Shown one piece after another: positions 26,810 to 35,335 of a stretch of DNA of 64,000 bases. Both the position numbers and the translations under genes were made by a program. This stretch comes from Saprospiraceae bacterium (GTDB taxonomy: Bacteria > Bacteroidota > Bacteroidia > Chitinophagales > Saprospiraceae): the NCBI GenBank assembly GCA_028280415.1, contig JANQLV010000061.1:306920-370919 (forward strand). Reading direction: 5' to 3'. The notes under the pieces are model-generated. The model was not told the DNA's origin and did not search any database. It saw nothing but the letters and a program-made list of their open reading frames with translations. Numbering within the stretch: position 1 is the stretch's first letter; each line of letters opens with the position of its first letter.

Positions 26810-27313
26810 TCAAAATGCTCGACCGAAAGCGACTCCAAAAAGCGGGATCAGGAACTTTTTATCATTGTCCTCGACAAAATAACCGTATATCGGAGTCAGG
26901 CCGATTTTAAAGAAAAATTTCCCGTAGCGGGGATGCAGGCGATACATGATAGTGCCGGCAGGAAGCCATTGTTGATTAATCGTTTTAGAACCAAAAGTTT
27001 CTCCATTGGGATAATTAACATAAGTTACTCCAAGGCCTAATTCCAGAAAATGACTTTTCCCTTCTTTGCCCAGAAGAATGTTAAGGTTTGCAGGAACCAT
27101 GAGCCAGTCTCCGACATAACCAATTCCGATTCGGGCTCCGAGCCCTTCGGTTTGCTGTTTGAAGCGTCTTTCGTAATTGAGGGAATAAATAACTCCAGAG
27201 CCTAACAGCTCCAAATATACCGTTTGCCCACGTCTTTGGTAGGTTTCCTGGGCATTCGATTTATTAACTAAAAAGCAATAAGAAAAGCAGAGTAAAAGAA
27301 AAACTCTTTTCAT
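26810..27313 (-). CDS. Small outer-membrane beta-barrel protein
   Basis: A 167-residue protein with a signal peptide (to about residue 21, NKSNAQ) and about eight predicted amphipathic beta strands ending in VAFGRAF, with a terminal Phe. This matches the small barrel proteins common in Bacteroidota. It is the only minus-strand gene within the CHAT/CsgG cluster and separates two plus-strand groups. No ligand can be inferred. Confidence 0.75.
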   Translation of the reverse strand: MKRVFLLLCFSYCFLVNKSNAQETYQRRGQTVYLELLGSGVIYSLNYERRFKQQTEGLGARIGIGYVGDWLMVPANLNILLGKEGKSHFLELGLGVTYVNYPNGETFGSKTINQQWLPAGTIMYRLHPRYGKFFFKIGLTPIYGYFVEDNDKKFLIPLFGVAFGRAF

Positions 27314-27427
27314 AGCTCAAAATTTGAAAAATCACTATTTATCTTCTATAGACACCGTAACACCTGTTAAAGAGACCCCAAAATAAGGAATTGCTTCGAA
27401 GCTGTTCATAATTTTGTGATATTTTAA

Positions 27428-27435
27428 TAAATTTG
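27428..27435 (+). promoter_or_regulatory. Possible Bacteroidota -7 promoter element (TAnnTTTG)
   Basis: The sequence TAAATTTG exactly fits the TAnnTTTG -7 element of Bacteroidota housekeeping promoters and lies 62 bases before the gene at 27497, downstream of the divergent barrel gene, where a promoter is expected. A TTTG at 27413 is too close (11 bp spacing) to be a canonical -33 element, so support is partial. Confidence 0.35.
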
Positions 27436-27496
27436 AAAACTGACTAATCTAAAAACACCCATCATCTTTTTCCGAACTTTAAATTAGTTTACTTAA

Positions 27497-28360
27497 ATGA
27501 AGTACCTCTTTATACTTTTGATATTCTTGTGTACGGCGAATCTGCAAGCTCAATACGATACGATTTATATGGCTATATTGCCCTTTAAGTCGAAAACCAA
27601 GATAGGAGAGGCATTTGTTAAAGCAGCTCGACTGGATGCAATTAAAGCGATTAATACCGATTATCGAATACACCGGGTGGATCGCTCTCTGACCGATGCT
27701 GTTAAGCAAGAAAGAGAATATCAGAAATCAGAAGATTTTTTGGATGGCCGTATTGTAGAACAGGGAAAAGCAGTTGGAGCAGATTACGTAATGGACGGAG
27801 TTTATGATCATAATACCAAAGACTTGATCATTAATATTTACGAAGTCAGTACCGGTAATCTGAAATGTTCTACCATTCCTAAAGAGATTATTGATTTGAA
27901 AGAAGTAAAACGCAAAGGAATTTCCAATTGGGTAAATCAATCGGATTTGATTAGTTATGATAAAGCAACGAAAACAAAATATGCCGGAGAACGCTGGTTT
28001 TTCCCCTCTCCGAACGTTGTCAAATCAAACGTTAAGAAACTGCTTTTTGACTGCTTCCCGGAAAAATCCTGGGCGGTTTTGCGACCTACCAGCGAAAGCA
28101 AAAGCAAGGTTAAAGAACTTCTGATCGCAGCAGGTAGCCGAATGGGGCTTACCCGGAAAACTTACATAGACATCCTGGTTGTGATTAAGGAAGAAGTAGA
28201 TGGTGTAACACTGGATCGACTCGAGTCCGTCGGTTGGGGGAAAGTAGAAAAGGTAGAAGGTGAAAACTTCTCGGTTGTAAAAGTGGAAGCCGGAGGTAAA
28301 AACATGAAAAAATACCTCGCAGAAGGGAATAAGCTTCGTTGCCGTTTTGTGAAACAATGA
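27497..28360 (+). CDS. CsgG-like secreted protein with FlgT-like C-terminal domain
   Basis: A 287-residue protein with a signal peptide (to about 19, NLQAQ). The N-terminal domain (about 22-120) has the CsgG-family order: a first strand MAILPF, then VDRSLTDAVKQEREYQKS and the GADYVMDG strand. No lipobox Cys follows the signal peptide, so it is probably periplasmic rather than a lipoprotein pore like CsgG itself. The C-terminal domain (about 205-287), with a GLTRKTYIDI strand, VDG turn and LRCRFVKQ end, is shared with the proteins at 28396 and 29337. It starts a run of four closely spaced genes. Confidence 0.8.
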   Translation: MKYLFILLIFLCTANLQAQYDTIYMAILPFKSKTKIGEAFVKAARLDAIKAINTDYRIHRVDRSLTDAVKQEREYQKSEDFLDGRIVEQGKAVGADYVMDGVYDHNTKDLIINIYEVSTGNLKCSTIPKEIIDLKEVKRKGISNWVNQSDLISYDKATKTKYAGERWFFPSPNVVKSNVKKLLFDCFPEKSWAVLRPTSESKSKVKELLIAAGSRMGLTRKTYIDILVVIKEEVDGVTLDRLESVGWGKVEKVEGENFSVVKVEAGGKNMKKYLAEGNKLRCRFVKQ

Positions 28361-28395
28361 TTTTGGTTTAAATCAGTTCAATAATCAATTAGCTT

Positions 28396-29325
28396 ATGCG
28401 ATCTATTTTATGGATATTATTCTTATTGACCGGACTTAACTCTTTTGCACAAGTAAAAACTTTTGATATCGGAGTCCTGCCAACGGAATATGCCGAAGGA
28501 ATGCCTCCCCTTGAATTTCTGGAAATTGAAGAAAAGATCATGGAGGAAATTGATAAAATTCCCCGGTATAATCTGGTGAAGCTGCCGGAAGATTATTATG
28601 AAGTAGAAAAGAAGACAGATTTGTTTTCAGAGTTTGAAGCAATTCGCAAACAGGGAAAAGAAAGTAATGTGCCCTATCTGCTGCAGATCGTATTCGGAGA
28701 TACAGAATGGTATTCTGAGCAGGTGGAAGTCGTCGTAGAAAAGGCAGTTGTTAAGGATGGAAAAGAAGTCAAACCGGCAAAAACAAAAAAGTATTGGCAT
28801 CATGCGGCGACTTTATGGGTGACTTTAAATTTGTATAGCGTTGAAACCGGAGGATTGGCGGATAGTGAGACCTTCAATTCCGAAGTTGCCAGTAAAACGA
28901 CCCAGTTTACAACCGCAAGGAAACCTAAACCACAGCAGGACTTTCAAACAGCGGTGACTAAGAGTAAGGGTATTTTGCTTAACCGTTTGAAAAGTGGTAT
29001 AAAAAAACTGAGTCATCTCAATGCAGATTTGCTTAAAGTCATTGAAGAAGATAAAAAAGGCATTCGGGTTGTACGTGTCCAGGCGGGCCAGTTTCATGGG
29101 CTTAATAGTAGTGATCGGCTTTATATGTACTACGAGAATGAGCATTTAATCAACGGACAGAAAATAATTAGAGAAGTGCATGCCGGTAATTTGATAGTGA
29201 CAGAAACCAAAGAGTTCAGTGCATTATGTGAAGTGAGGAAGGGTAAAAAGCGCCTTCAGCAACTTTTGAAAGAAGGGAAAAAAATTAAATGTAACTTTGA
29301 AAAATCCTATAACCACGGATTCTGA
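28396..29325 (+). CDS. Secreted protein sharing the cluster's C-terminal domain
   Basis: A 309-residue protein with a signal peptide (to about 19, NSFAQ). The first strand, FDIGVLPTEY, and the following helix (about 22-110) suggest a diverged CsgG/TolB-N fold lacking the DRS motif. The middle is charged (Lys/Glu rich, about 115-135). The last 80 residues carry the shared module: a GLNSSDRLYM strand, VHAGNLIV, then CEVRKGKKRLQQLL and a final KIKCNF before a short tail. It lies 35 bp after one related gene and 11 bp before the next, so it is almost surely co-transcribed. Function unknown. Confidence 0.75.
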   Translation: MRSILWILFLLTGLNSFAQVKTFDIGVLPTEYAEGMPPLEFLEIEEKIMEEIDKIPRYNLVKLPEDYYEVEKKTDLFSEFEAIRKQGKESNVPYLLQIVFGDTEWYSEQVEVVVEKAVVKDGKEVKPAKTKKYWHHAATLWVTLNLYSVETGGLADSETFNSEVASKTTQFTTARKPKPQQDFQTAVTKSKGILLNRLKSGIKKLSHLNADLLKVIEEDKKGIRVVRVQAGQFHGLNSSDRLYMYYENEHLINGQKIIREVHAGNLIVTETKEFSALCEVRKGKKRLQQLLKEGKKIKCNFEKSYNHGF

Positions 29326-29336
29326 ATTTTGATAAA

Positions 29337-30485
29337 ATGAAAAAGCTTTTTTATAAAATAGGTTTTTGGGTACTACTGTTATTGGCAGGGCAGGCTGTAT
29401 TTGCGCAAAATGCGAAGCCCTCCATAGGGGTATTAAAACTAGATGCTCAGGATTTGCCGGCACACAAGGCGGTAAAAATCAATAAATGTGTAGAATCGGC
29501 TTTCTATAAATCCAATCGTTTCGATATTGTGACCCGTCAACTAAGAGCATCGATTGATCAGGAGCGTGAACTCCAAAAATCAAACCCCGATAATATCGCT
29601 ATTCTGCAGGGAAAAGCAGTTGGAGCGGATTATATTATCAGAGGGAAAGCGCGGGAATACCGGCAGCAGGTATACAAAAGTAGTCCGCAATCCAGAGCGC
29701 CAGTTAGAACTAGCCAGCGGTCTGTGAGTAGAACCTCGCCCCGCTCTTCCAGCACTGAGACTAAGGAGAAAACGGAGCAAAAAACAGAAAATAAATCTTC
29801 GAAAGTTTATACAAACACTCCGAAAAAAACTTCTGAATCAAAGACGGACAGCCCTCGTTCTACGAGTAGTAAGCAAGCTTCTAAAATACCTAATACCAGT
29901 CCCAGGACCAGTACTTCTAAAACCAGAAAAGTTCCCAAGACTCAAAAACCTGCTACCTCACCGCTACGAAACAGCCCTGAAAAAGAAGAAAATAATACTT
30001 CTGAAGCATCCAAAAAAAATCAAAATGCTCCCTTGTCAGCGGAGATTGACCGAATATATACCAGTACGAGGATTAGCTTTACTATTGAGCTTATTGATGT
30101 TAAGACAGGGGTGATCATTAAAGAAGACACCTATGATGGATCAATTAATCGCATCAATTATTTTGTACAAAATTTTGTAAAAAAAGCCTTCCCTTTTGAA
30201 TTTCAGATTTTGGAAGTTTTGGAAATGAAAGGAGATAAAAAAGCTAAAAATCTTCTGGTATACGGTGGCGAAAAACAGGGCCTTCGTGCGGGAACGTACC
30301 TGCGAGTTTTTGAAGTATCAGAAGAAAATGTAGACGGAAGGATTTTGAAACGCGAAGTGCAGATTGGCAAATTGTTCGTTATGAAACTGGATACCGGCGG
30401 AAACTTTTCTCTTTGCCGAATTACCAAAGGAAAAAAAACGATCCTCGAAAAGCTGAATCAGAATGTTCGGATGGTATGTCGATAA
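29337..30485 (+). CDS. CsgG-like protein with a long low-complexity insert
   Basis: A 382-residue protein with a signal peptide (to about 22, AVFAQ). Residues about 28-115 match the CsgG family: IGVLKLD, then TRQLRASIDQERELQKS and AVGADYIIRG. At the point where the sheet should continue, a disordered insert of about 120 residues rich in Ser, Thr, Lys, Arg and Pro (about 118-238) intervenes. The fold then resumes with RISFTIELIDVKTG, and the C-terminal shared module (about 300-382) ends NVRMVCR. The two-domain plan resembles flagellar FlgT-type and CsgG-type envelope proteins. The insert may be a flexible or surface-exposed loop; this is inference. Confidence 0.8.
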   Translation: MKKLFYKIGFWVLLLLAGQAVFAQNAKPSIGVLKLDAQDLPAHKAVKINKCVESAFYKSNRFDIVTRQLRASIDQERELQKSNPDNIAILQGKAVGADYIIRGKAREYRQQVYKSSPQSRAPVRTSQRSVSRTSPRSSSTETKEKTEQKTENKSSKVYTNTPKKTSESKTDSPRSTSSKQASKIPNTSPRTSTSKTRKVPKTQKPATSPLRNSPEKEENNTSEASKKNQNAPLSAEIDRIYTSTRISFTIELIDVKTGVIIKEDTYDGSINRINYFVQNFVKKAFPFEFQILEVLEMKGDKKAKNLLVYGGEKQGLRAGTYLRVFEVSEENVDGRILKREVQIGKLFVMKLDTGGNFSLCRITKGKKTILEKLNQNVRMVCR

Positions 30486-30495
30486 AAAGTAGGAT

Positions 30496-31380
30496 ATGAA
30501 AAATTATTTTTTGCTGTTATTAAATTTTTTAACGCTTACTGTATTGGCTCAAAACAGTATCCAGCCTACTGTAATGGTTATTCCTTTTGCCCGGGCAGAT
30601 CAGGATTTGCGGGAAGTTTATGAGCATCAAAATAGTGGCCCGGTTCGGGCGGTCATCAGCAAGGTTAAAGATCAGCTCGATCAAGAGGGGATTCGAACTA
30701 CTGATTTTCGGGCAATTCTCAAACAGTTAAAAAATACCGAAGTATTTACTTCCGGGCAACAGACTTCCGTTAAACAAAGAGTAATTGAACTTTCCGCAGC
30801 TGACATCTACCTTGAATCCGAAACGCAAATAGTACGGACGCCAACAGGAAATTCGGTGACGGTGATTCTTACCGCTTATGATGCTTTTACCGGAAGATCC
30901 CTAGTTAATAAACTTGGTCATTCCCCAAAGTTCTATACTGAAAATTTTGAAAAACTTGCTGAAAAGGCATTGGATAATTTTCTTAAAGCGTTTACTCAAA
31001 GTTTGAAAAATGAGTTGGAAAACATGCTGCTCAATGGCCGAAGTATCGCTATGGATATTGGCATAGCTGAAGGGGCAGAGATTGATATGGATTTTGTGAT
31101 GGAAAATTTTCAGGGAATACTATTATCCGATGCCATCGAAGGCTGGCTCGAAGAAAATGCGCTCAATGCTTATTTTCACATTCAGGGGATTACCGCTACC
31201 AAGATGATTATAGATGAAGTTAAAATACCTATGATTGATTCGGCTACGCAAAAGAATTATCGTCCTTCCAAATTTGCTGCCCTTCTTCGAAAATTTCTCC
31301 AGTCCCGGGGATTTGAAGTTACCCGTGATGTTCAGGGAGGAAAGATATTTATTACAATTAACAATCTCGCCAAAAACTAA
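30496..31380 (+). CDS. DUF6175 family protein, second copy
   Basis: A 294-residue paralog of the protein at 24929-25798: signal peptide (to about 18, VLAQN), TVMVIPFARAD, the QQTSVKQRVIELSAADIYLE stretch, FHIQGITATKM and a FITINN end. The two proteins align over their full length. It is the last gene of the run, 10 bp after the CsgG-like gene, and so co-transcribed with it. With the first copy it brackets the CsgG-like group. No molecular function is known for the family. Confidence 0.85.
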   Translation: MKNYFLLLLNFLTLTVLAQNSIQPTVMVIPFARADQDLREVYEHQNSGPVRAVISKVKDQLDQEGIRTTDFRAILKQLKNTEVFTSGQQTSVKQRVIELSAADIYLESETQIVRTPTGNSVTVILTAYDAFTGRSLVNKLGHSPKFYTENFEKLAEKALDNFLKAFTQSLKNELENMLLNGRSIAMDIGIAEGAEIDMDFVMENFQGILLSDAIEGWLEENALNAYFHIQGITATKMIIDEVKIPMIDSATQKNYRPSKFAALLRKFLQSRGFEVTRDVQGGKIFITINNLAKN

Positions 31381-31699
31381 AAAAACTCATATTGCCAGAG
31401 TATAGGGAAGGAATAAATACTATTTTGAATTTGCAGTTACATTAATTCGAGTTCTCTGTGAAACTTTGTGTCTTCTCTGCGATCTCTGTGTCCAAAAATT
31501 ACCGAAACAAGAAGTAAAATCCAAATTCAAGGAAAAGCATTTTGATAGAATTCTTTCTACCCTAAACTAAGAAGTCTATGCGCTTGCAAGTATTTCTTTA
31601 ATATTTGATTTATTTATCATAAACTATGCTATTCCTCTGTTCCACTATCTATATATAAAAAATATCCCTATTTTCACAAAAAACAATACAGCGAGAGAG
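31381..31699. other. Intergenic region of 319 bp with a dispersed repeat
   Basis: Apart from the CTCTGYG-type repeat at 31452-31498, the stretch is AT-rich and has no convincing ORF. It should hold the end of the CsgG-like transcript and the promoter of the metalloprotease gene at 31700, but I see no exact promoter match or strong hairpin. Confidence 0.6.
31452..31498 (+). repeat. Dispersed CTCTGYG repeat, copy 1
   Basis: A 47-base run built from imperfect copies of CTCTGYG separated by short spacers, ending TCCAAAAA. It aligns with 36563-36610 with one single-base gap and about seven substitutions, mostly C/T. It lies outside genes. Confidence 0.8.
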
Positions 31700-34171
31700 A
31701 TGAAAAACATTATCATTATTAGCCTTACTTTGTTGTTTAGCATTGCCTGCAGCAAGAGTACCCGGTCCTTGACAGCTCAGAAAACGCAGAATGCTGATAA
31801 GACTAAACCAAGCATTGCCAGTCAGCTAAAAGAAATGGAACTCAACAAAGGCTTTTTTGATTTTTACTGGGATGAAAAAAAAGGAAAAATACTATTGGCG
31901 ATTGATAAACTGGATATGGAGTTTTTATACGTCAATTCATTGGCTGCCGGTGTGGGGTCAAATGACATAGGTCTGGATCGGGGACAATTGGGCAAAGAGC
32001 ATGTTGTCAAATTTGTTAGAAGCGGGCCAAAAATTTTGATGGTTCAGATGAATTACGATTACAGGGCCCTTAGCGACAATGCGGCAGAACGGAAATCAGT
32101 AGAGGAAGCCTTTGCACAGTCGGTACTTTGGGGCTTCAAAGCAGAAGGTGAAAATGAAGGCAAGATCATTGTTGATGCTACGGCTTTTTTATTGAGGGAT
32201 GCACATAATGTAATCGGAAAACTTAGAAATACTGATCAGGGGAATTACAAGCTGGATGCCAGCCGTTCTGCTGTTTTTCTTCCCCGGTGCAAAGCCTTTC
32301 CCGGGAATACGGAATTTGAAGCTACGCTTACCTTCGCCGGAAGCCCCAAAGGAGATTATATCAGAGATGTGACGCCAAGCCCGAATGCTGTGACTGTACG
32401 GCAGCATCATTCTTTTATTGAATTGCCGGATGATGAATACGAACCGCGAATTTTCGATCCACGATCCGGTTATTTTGAAATTAGCTTTCAGGATTATGCT
32501 ACGCCTATTGATCAACCACTCATCAAAAGGTTCATTACCCGCCATCGTTTAAAGAAAAAAAATCCCTCCGCGAAAATGAGTGAGGCGGTCGATCCCATTG
32601 TCTATTATCTTGACCCGGGAGCGCCTGAACCCGTTCGTTCTGCTCTATTGGAAGGCGCGCGCTGGTGGAATCAGGCTTTTGAAGCAGCGGGATACAAAGA
32701 TGCTTTTCAAGTGAAATTACTTCCCGAAAATGCCGACCCTATGGATGTGCGTTATAATCTTATTCAATGGGTACACCGGGCTACCCGGGGCTGGTCTTAT
32801 GGGGCAAGTGTAATCGATCCGCGTACCGGAGAGATTATCAAAGGGCACGTTTCTTTGGGCTCTCTGAGAGTGCGGCAGGACTTTTTGATTGCCCAGGGAT
32901 TGATCGAAGCTTATGAAGAAGGGAAGGAGGTTTCACCGGAATTGGAAAAAATGGCTTTGGCCAGATTGCGACAGCTTTCTGCTCATGAAGTGGGCCATAC
33001 CATCGGCTTGGCACATAATTTTGCGGCAAGCTATAATGATCGGGCTTCGGTGATGGATTACCCCCATCCTTATATTATTTTACGCAGAGACGGGAGCATG
33101 GATTTTTCCAGTGCTTACGATACAAAAATCGGAGCCTGGGATAAAAGAGCAGTGCTTTATGGTTACCAGGATTTTCCAAAAGGGACAAATATTAAAAATG
33201 CCCTTAATGATATTCTTTTAGAAAATAACCGCTTGGGTCTAAAATATATTTCCGATGGGGATGCCCGGCCTTTGGGAGGCGCGCATCCTTATGCGCATTT
33301 ATGGGATAATGGAACGGATCCCGTCCAGGAGTTCAAAAGGCTGATGGTGCTGCGGCAAAATGCGCTGGAAAATTTCAGCGAAAATAATATCGCTCCCGGT
33401 ATTCCGATGGCGAATCTGGAAGAAGTACTGGTGCCTCTTTATCTTTCTCATCGCTATCAAATGGAAGCCGTTTCAAAGTTAATTGGAGGAGTGGATTATG
33501 AATATAGAGTCAGGGCTGATGGTCAGAAGAATCATCAAATTATTTCCGATCAAAAACAAAGGGCTGCTCTGGCTATTTTGCTAAAAAGTTTGAAACCAGA
33601 TTTTCTTAAACTTCCTGATAATGTTTTAAAGATCATTCCACCTAAGCCTATTGGCCATTATCGAACCCGGGAGAGTTTCAAATCCAGGACAGGACTTACT
33701 TTTGATCCTCTTGCTGCAGCTGAAAGCGCTGTTGCTGCAACCCTAAATGCAATCCTACATCCACATCGTGCTAATCGTCTGGTTCAACATAATGCCCTTG
33801 AATTAAGTGACCTGAGCCTTCAGGAAGTGTTACAACAACTTAATGGTCTCGGCTGGAACCGGGAAGGGAACAGTTATGAGGCTTCTCTTGAAAGAATGAC
33901 GGATCAGCTGATTTTGGACCGGATCATGACCTTGTCTATGGATCAAAGAGCGAGTGAAGAAACACAGGCATTGTGTATATTATCCATCGAAAAATTAAAA
34001 AAACAGCTCAAAGAAAGCAATGCTTATTCCGAACAAGGCCAGGCACATGTCTTGCTGGCTTTGCACAAAATCAGGCAGTTTGAAAATAATCCTTCTGAAT
34101 GGAAGTCAAAATCTGCTTTAAAGATGCCTGCCGGCTCGCCGATCGGCTCCCCTATTGGTTGTTCACACTGA
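31700..34171 (+). CDS. Zinc-dependent metalloprotease lipoprotein (DUF5117/DUF4953 type)
   Basis: An 823-residue protein with a lipoprotein signal (SIACS, Cys at about 17). It has the arrangement of the large Bacteroidota zinc metalloproteases: an N-terminal beta region (about 45-280), then a metzincin-like catalytic domain with HEVGHTIGLAHN at residues 429-440 (zinc ligands H429, H433, H439; base E430) and a downstream SVMDYPHP segment with the conserved Met turn. A helical C-terminal domain follows. It should act in the periplasm or at the cell surface; the substrate is unknown. A purine-rich GAGAGAG precedes the ATG. The EEP phosphoesterase gene follows after 27 bp. Confidence 0.88.
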   Translation: MKNIIIISLTLLFSIACSKSTRSLTAQKTQNADKTKPSIASQLKEMELNKGFFDFYWDEKKGKILLAIDKLDMEFLYVNSLAAGVGSNDIGLDRGQLGKEHVVKFVRSGPKILMVQMNYDYRALSDNAAERKSVEEAFAQSVLWGFKAEGENEGKIIVDATAFLLRDAHNVIGKLRNTDQGNYKLDASRSAVFLPRCKAFPGNTEFEATLTFAGSPKGDYIRDVTPSPNAVTVRQHHSFIELPDDEYEPRIFDPRSGYFEISFQDYATPIDQPLIKRFITRHRLKKKNPSAKMSEAVDPIVYYLDPGAPEPVRSALLEGARWWNQAFEAAGYKDAFQVKLLPENADPMDVRYNLIQWVHRATRGWSYGASVIDPRTGEIIKGHVSLGSLRVRQDFLIAQGLIEAYEEGKEVSPELEKMALARLRQLSAHEVGHTIGLAHNFAASYNDRASVMDYPHPYIILRRDGSMDFSSAYDTKIGAWDKRAVLYGYQDFPKGTNIKNALNDILLENNRLGLKYISDGDARPLGGAHPYAHLWDNGTDPVQEFKRLMVLRQNALENFSENNIAPGIPMANLEEVLVPLYLSHRYQMEAVSKLIGGVDYEYRVRADGQKNHQIISDQKQRAALAILLKSLKPDFLKLPDNVLKIIPPKPIGHYRTRESFKSRTGLTFDPLAAAESAVAATLNAILHPHRANRLVQHNALELSDLSLQEVLQQLNGLGWNREGNSYEASLERMTDQLILDRIMTLSMDQRASEETQALCILSIEKLKKQLKESNAYSEQGQAHVLLALHKIRQFENNPSEWKSKSALKMPAGSPIGSPIGCSH

Positions 34172-34198
34172 TATCAGTTTTATATAAAATTTTTAATA

Positions 34199-35296
34199 AT
34201 GCCTTATTACCAATACCTTAGAAATGTTTCCGAAGTTGAACAGCTTCGTGCGACTGCGGGTCTTTTAAGATTAAAAACTGCGCTTGAAAAAGAGGTCCCA
34301 AAGAAAACGATTTCGGAAAACTTATTGATCGCTACCTGGAATATTCGCGAATTTGATAGTAAAAATTACGGCTATCGATCGGAGGAGGCTTTGTACTATA
34401 TTGCCGAAATTATAGATCATTTTGATGTGGTTGCGGTACAAGAGGTAAATGAGGATCTTAGGGCACTTAATCGCGTGAAAACAATCCTGGGCTTTTCCTG
34501 GAAAGTAGTGTTTTCTGATGTTACCGAAGGGAGCCTGGGAAATAATGAGCGTTTGGTATTCCTTTACGATTCCAGAAAATTATTTTTTACCGGATTAGCC
34601 GGTGAAATTATAATCCCGCCACAAAAAGTAGAGGGAGAAAACGGAAAAAGAACTTATGAACCCGCTACGCAACTAGCCAGAACACCTTTGATCCTCGGCC
34701 TGCGTACAAGCTGGTTTAAATTCATGATATCAACGGTGCATATGGTTTATGGAAAAGGGGTTAGTGATGATCCGCGACGGGTTAAGGAAATTCGCTTATT
34801 ATCGGATTTTCTGGCTAAAAGAACTAGGGATAAAAATGCGCATTCGAAGAACATGATTTTATTGGGAGACTTCAATATTTTTAAGCCAACAAATCAGACT
34901 TTTGAAGAAATCACCCGAAATTTCTTTATCCCGGATGCCTTGCAAAATCTTCCGAGTAATGTTCCGCAAAATAAATTCTATGATCAGATTGCTTTTCGCG
35001 GAGATGTGCCTCTGGAAGATATAAAAGCGGGAGTATTTAATTTTTTTGATCATGTCTATCGTCTTGAAGATGAGTTAGACTACGCTGAACAGATGCCGGC
35101 AACCTATCGCAATAAAGAAGATGCAGAAAAGAAAACCAGATACTACAAAACTTATTGGCGAACGCATCAGATGTCAGATCACTTGCCAATGTGGGTTGAA
35201 CTAAAAATTGATTTCAGTAAGGCTTATTTGCAAAACCTGGAAAGCAATATTTTGGATAACGGAGATCTCGTACCCGGAATGCCTATGGGTGCTTAA
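34199..35296 (+). CDS. Endonuclease/exonuclease/phosphatase (EEP) family protein
   Basis: A 365-residue phosphoesterase with the EEP catalytic set: TWNIREF (N48), VQEV (E82), ILLGDFN (D224, N226) and SDHLPM (D327, H328). No signal peptide is seen, so it is probably cytoplasmic even though it follows a lipoprotein protease by only 27 bp. The family includes nucleases and lipid phosphatases; nothing here decides the substrate. The region around 255-300 (DQIAFRGDV, FNFFDHVYRL) resembles DNase-like members. A short N-terminal extension of about 40 residues precedes the fold. Confidence 0.85.
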   Translation: MPYYQYLRNVSEVEQLRATAGLLRLKTALEKEVPKKTISENLLIATWNIREFDSKNYGYRSEEALYYIAEIIDHFDVVAVQEVNEDLRALNRVKTILGFSWKVVFSDVTEGSLGNNERLVFLYDSRKLFFTGLAGEIIIPPQKVEGENGKRTYEPATQLARTPLILGLRTSWFKFMISTVHMVYGKGVSDDPRRVKEIRLLSDFLAKRTRDKNAHSKNMILLGDFNIFKPTNQTFEEITRNFFIPDALQNLPSNVPQNKFYDQIAFRGDVPLEDIKAGVFNFFDHVYRLEDELDYAEQMPATYRNKEDAEKKTRYYKTYWRTHQMSDHLPMWVELKIDFSKAYLQNLESNILDNGDLVPGMPMGA

Positions 35297-35335
35297 GGCA
35301 TCCAGGACTCATTTAAAACTAATTTGCTGCTAAAA

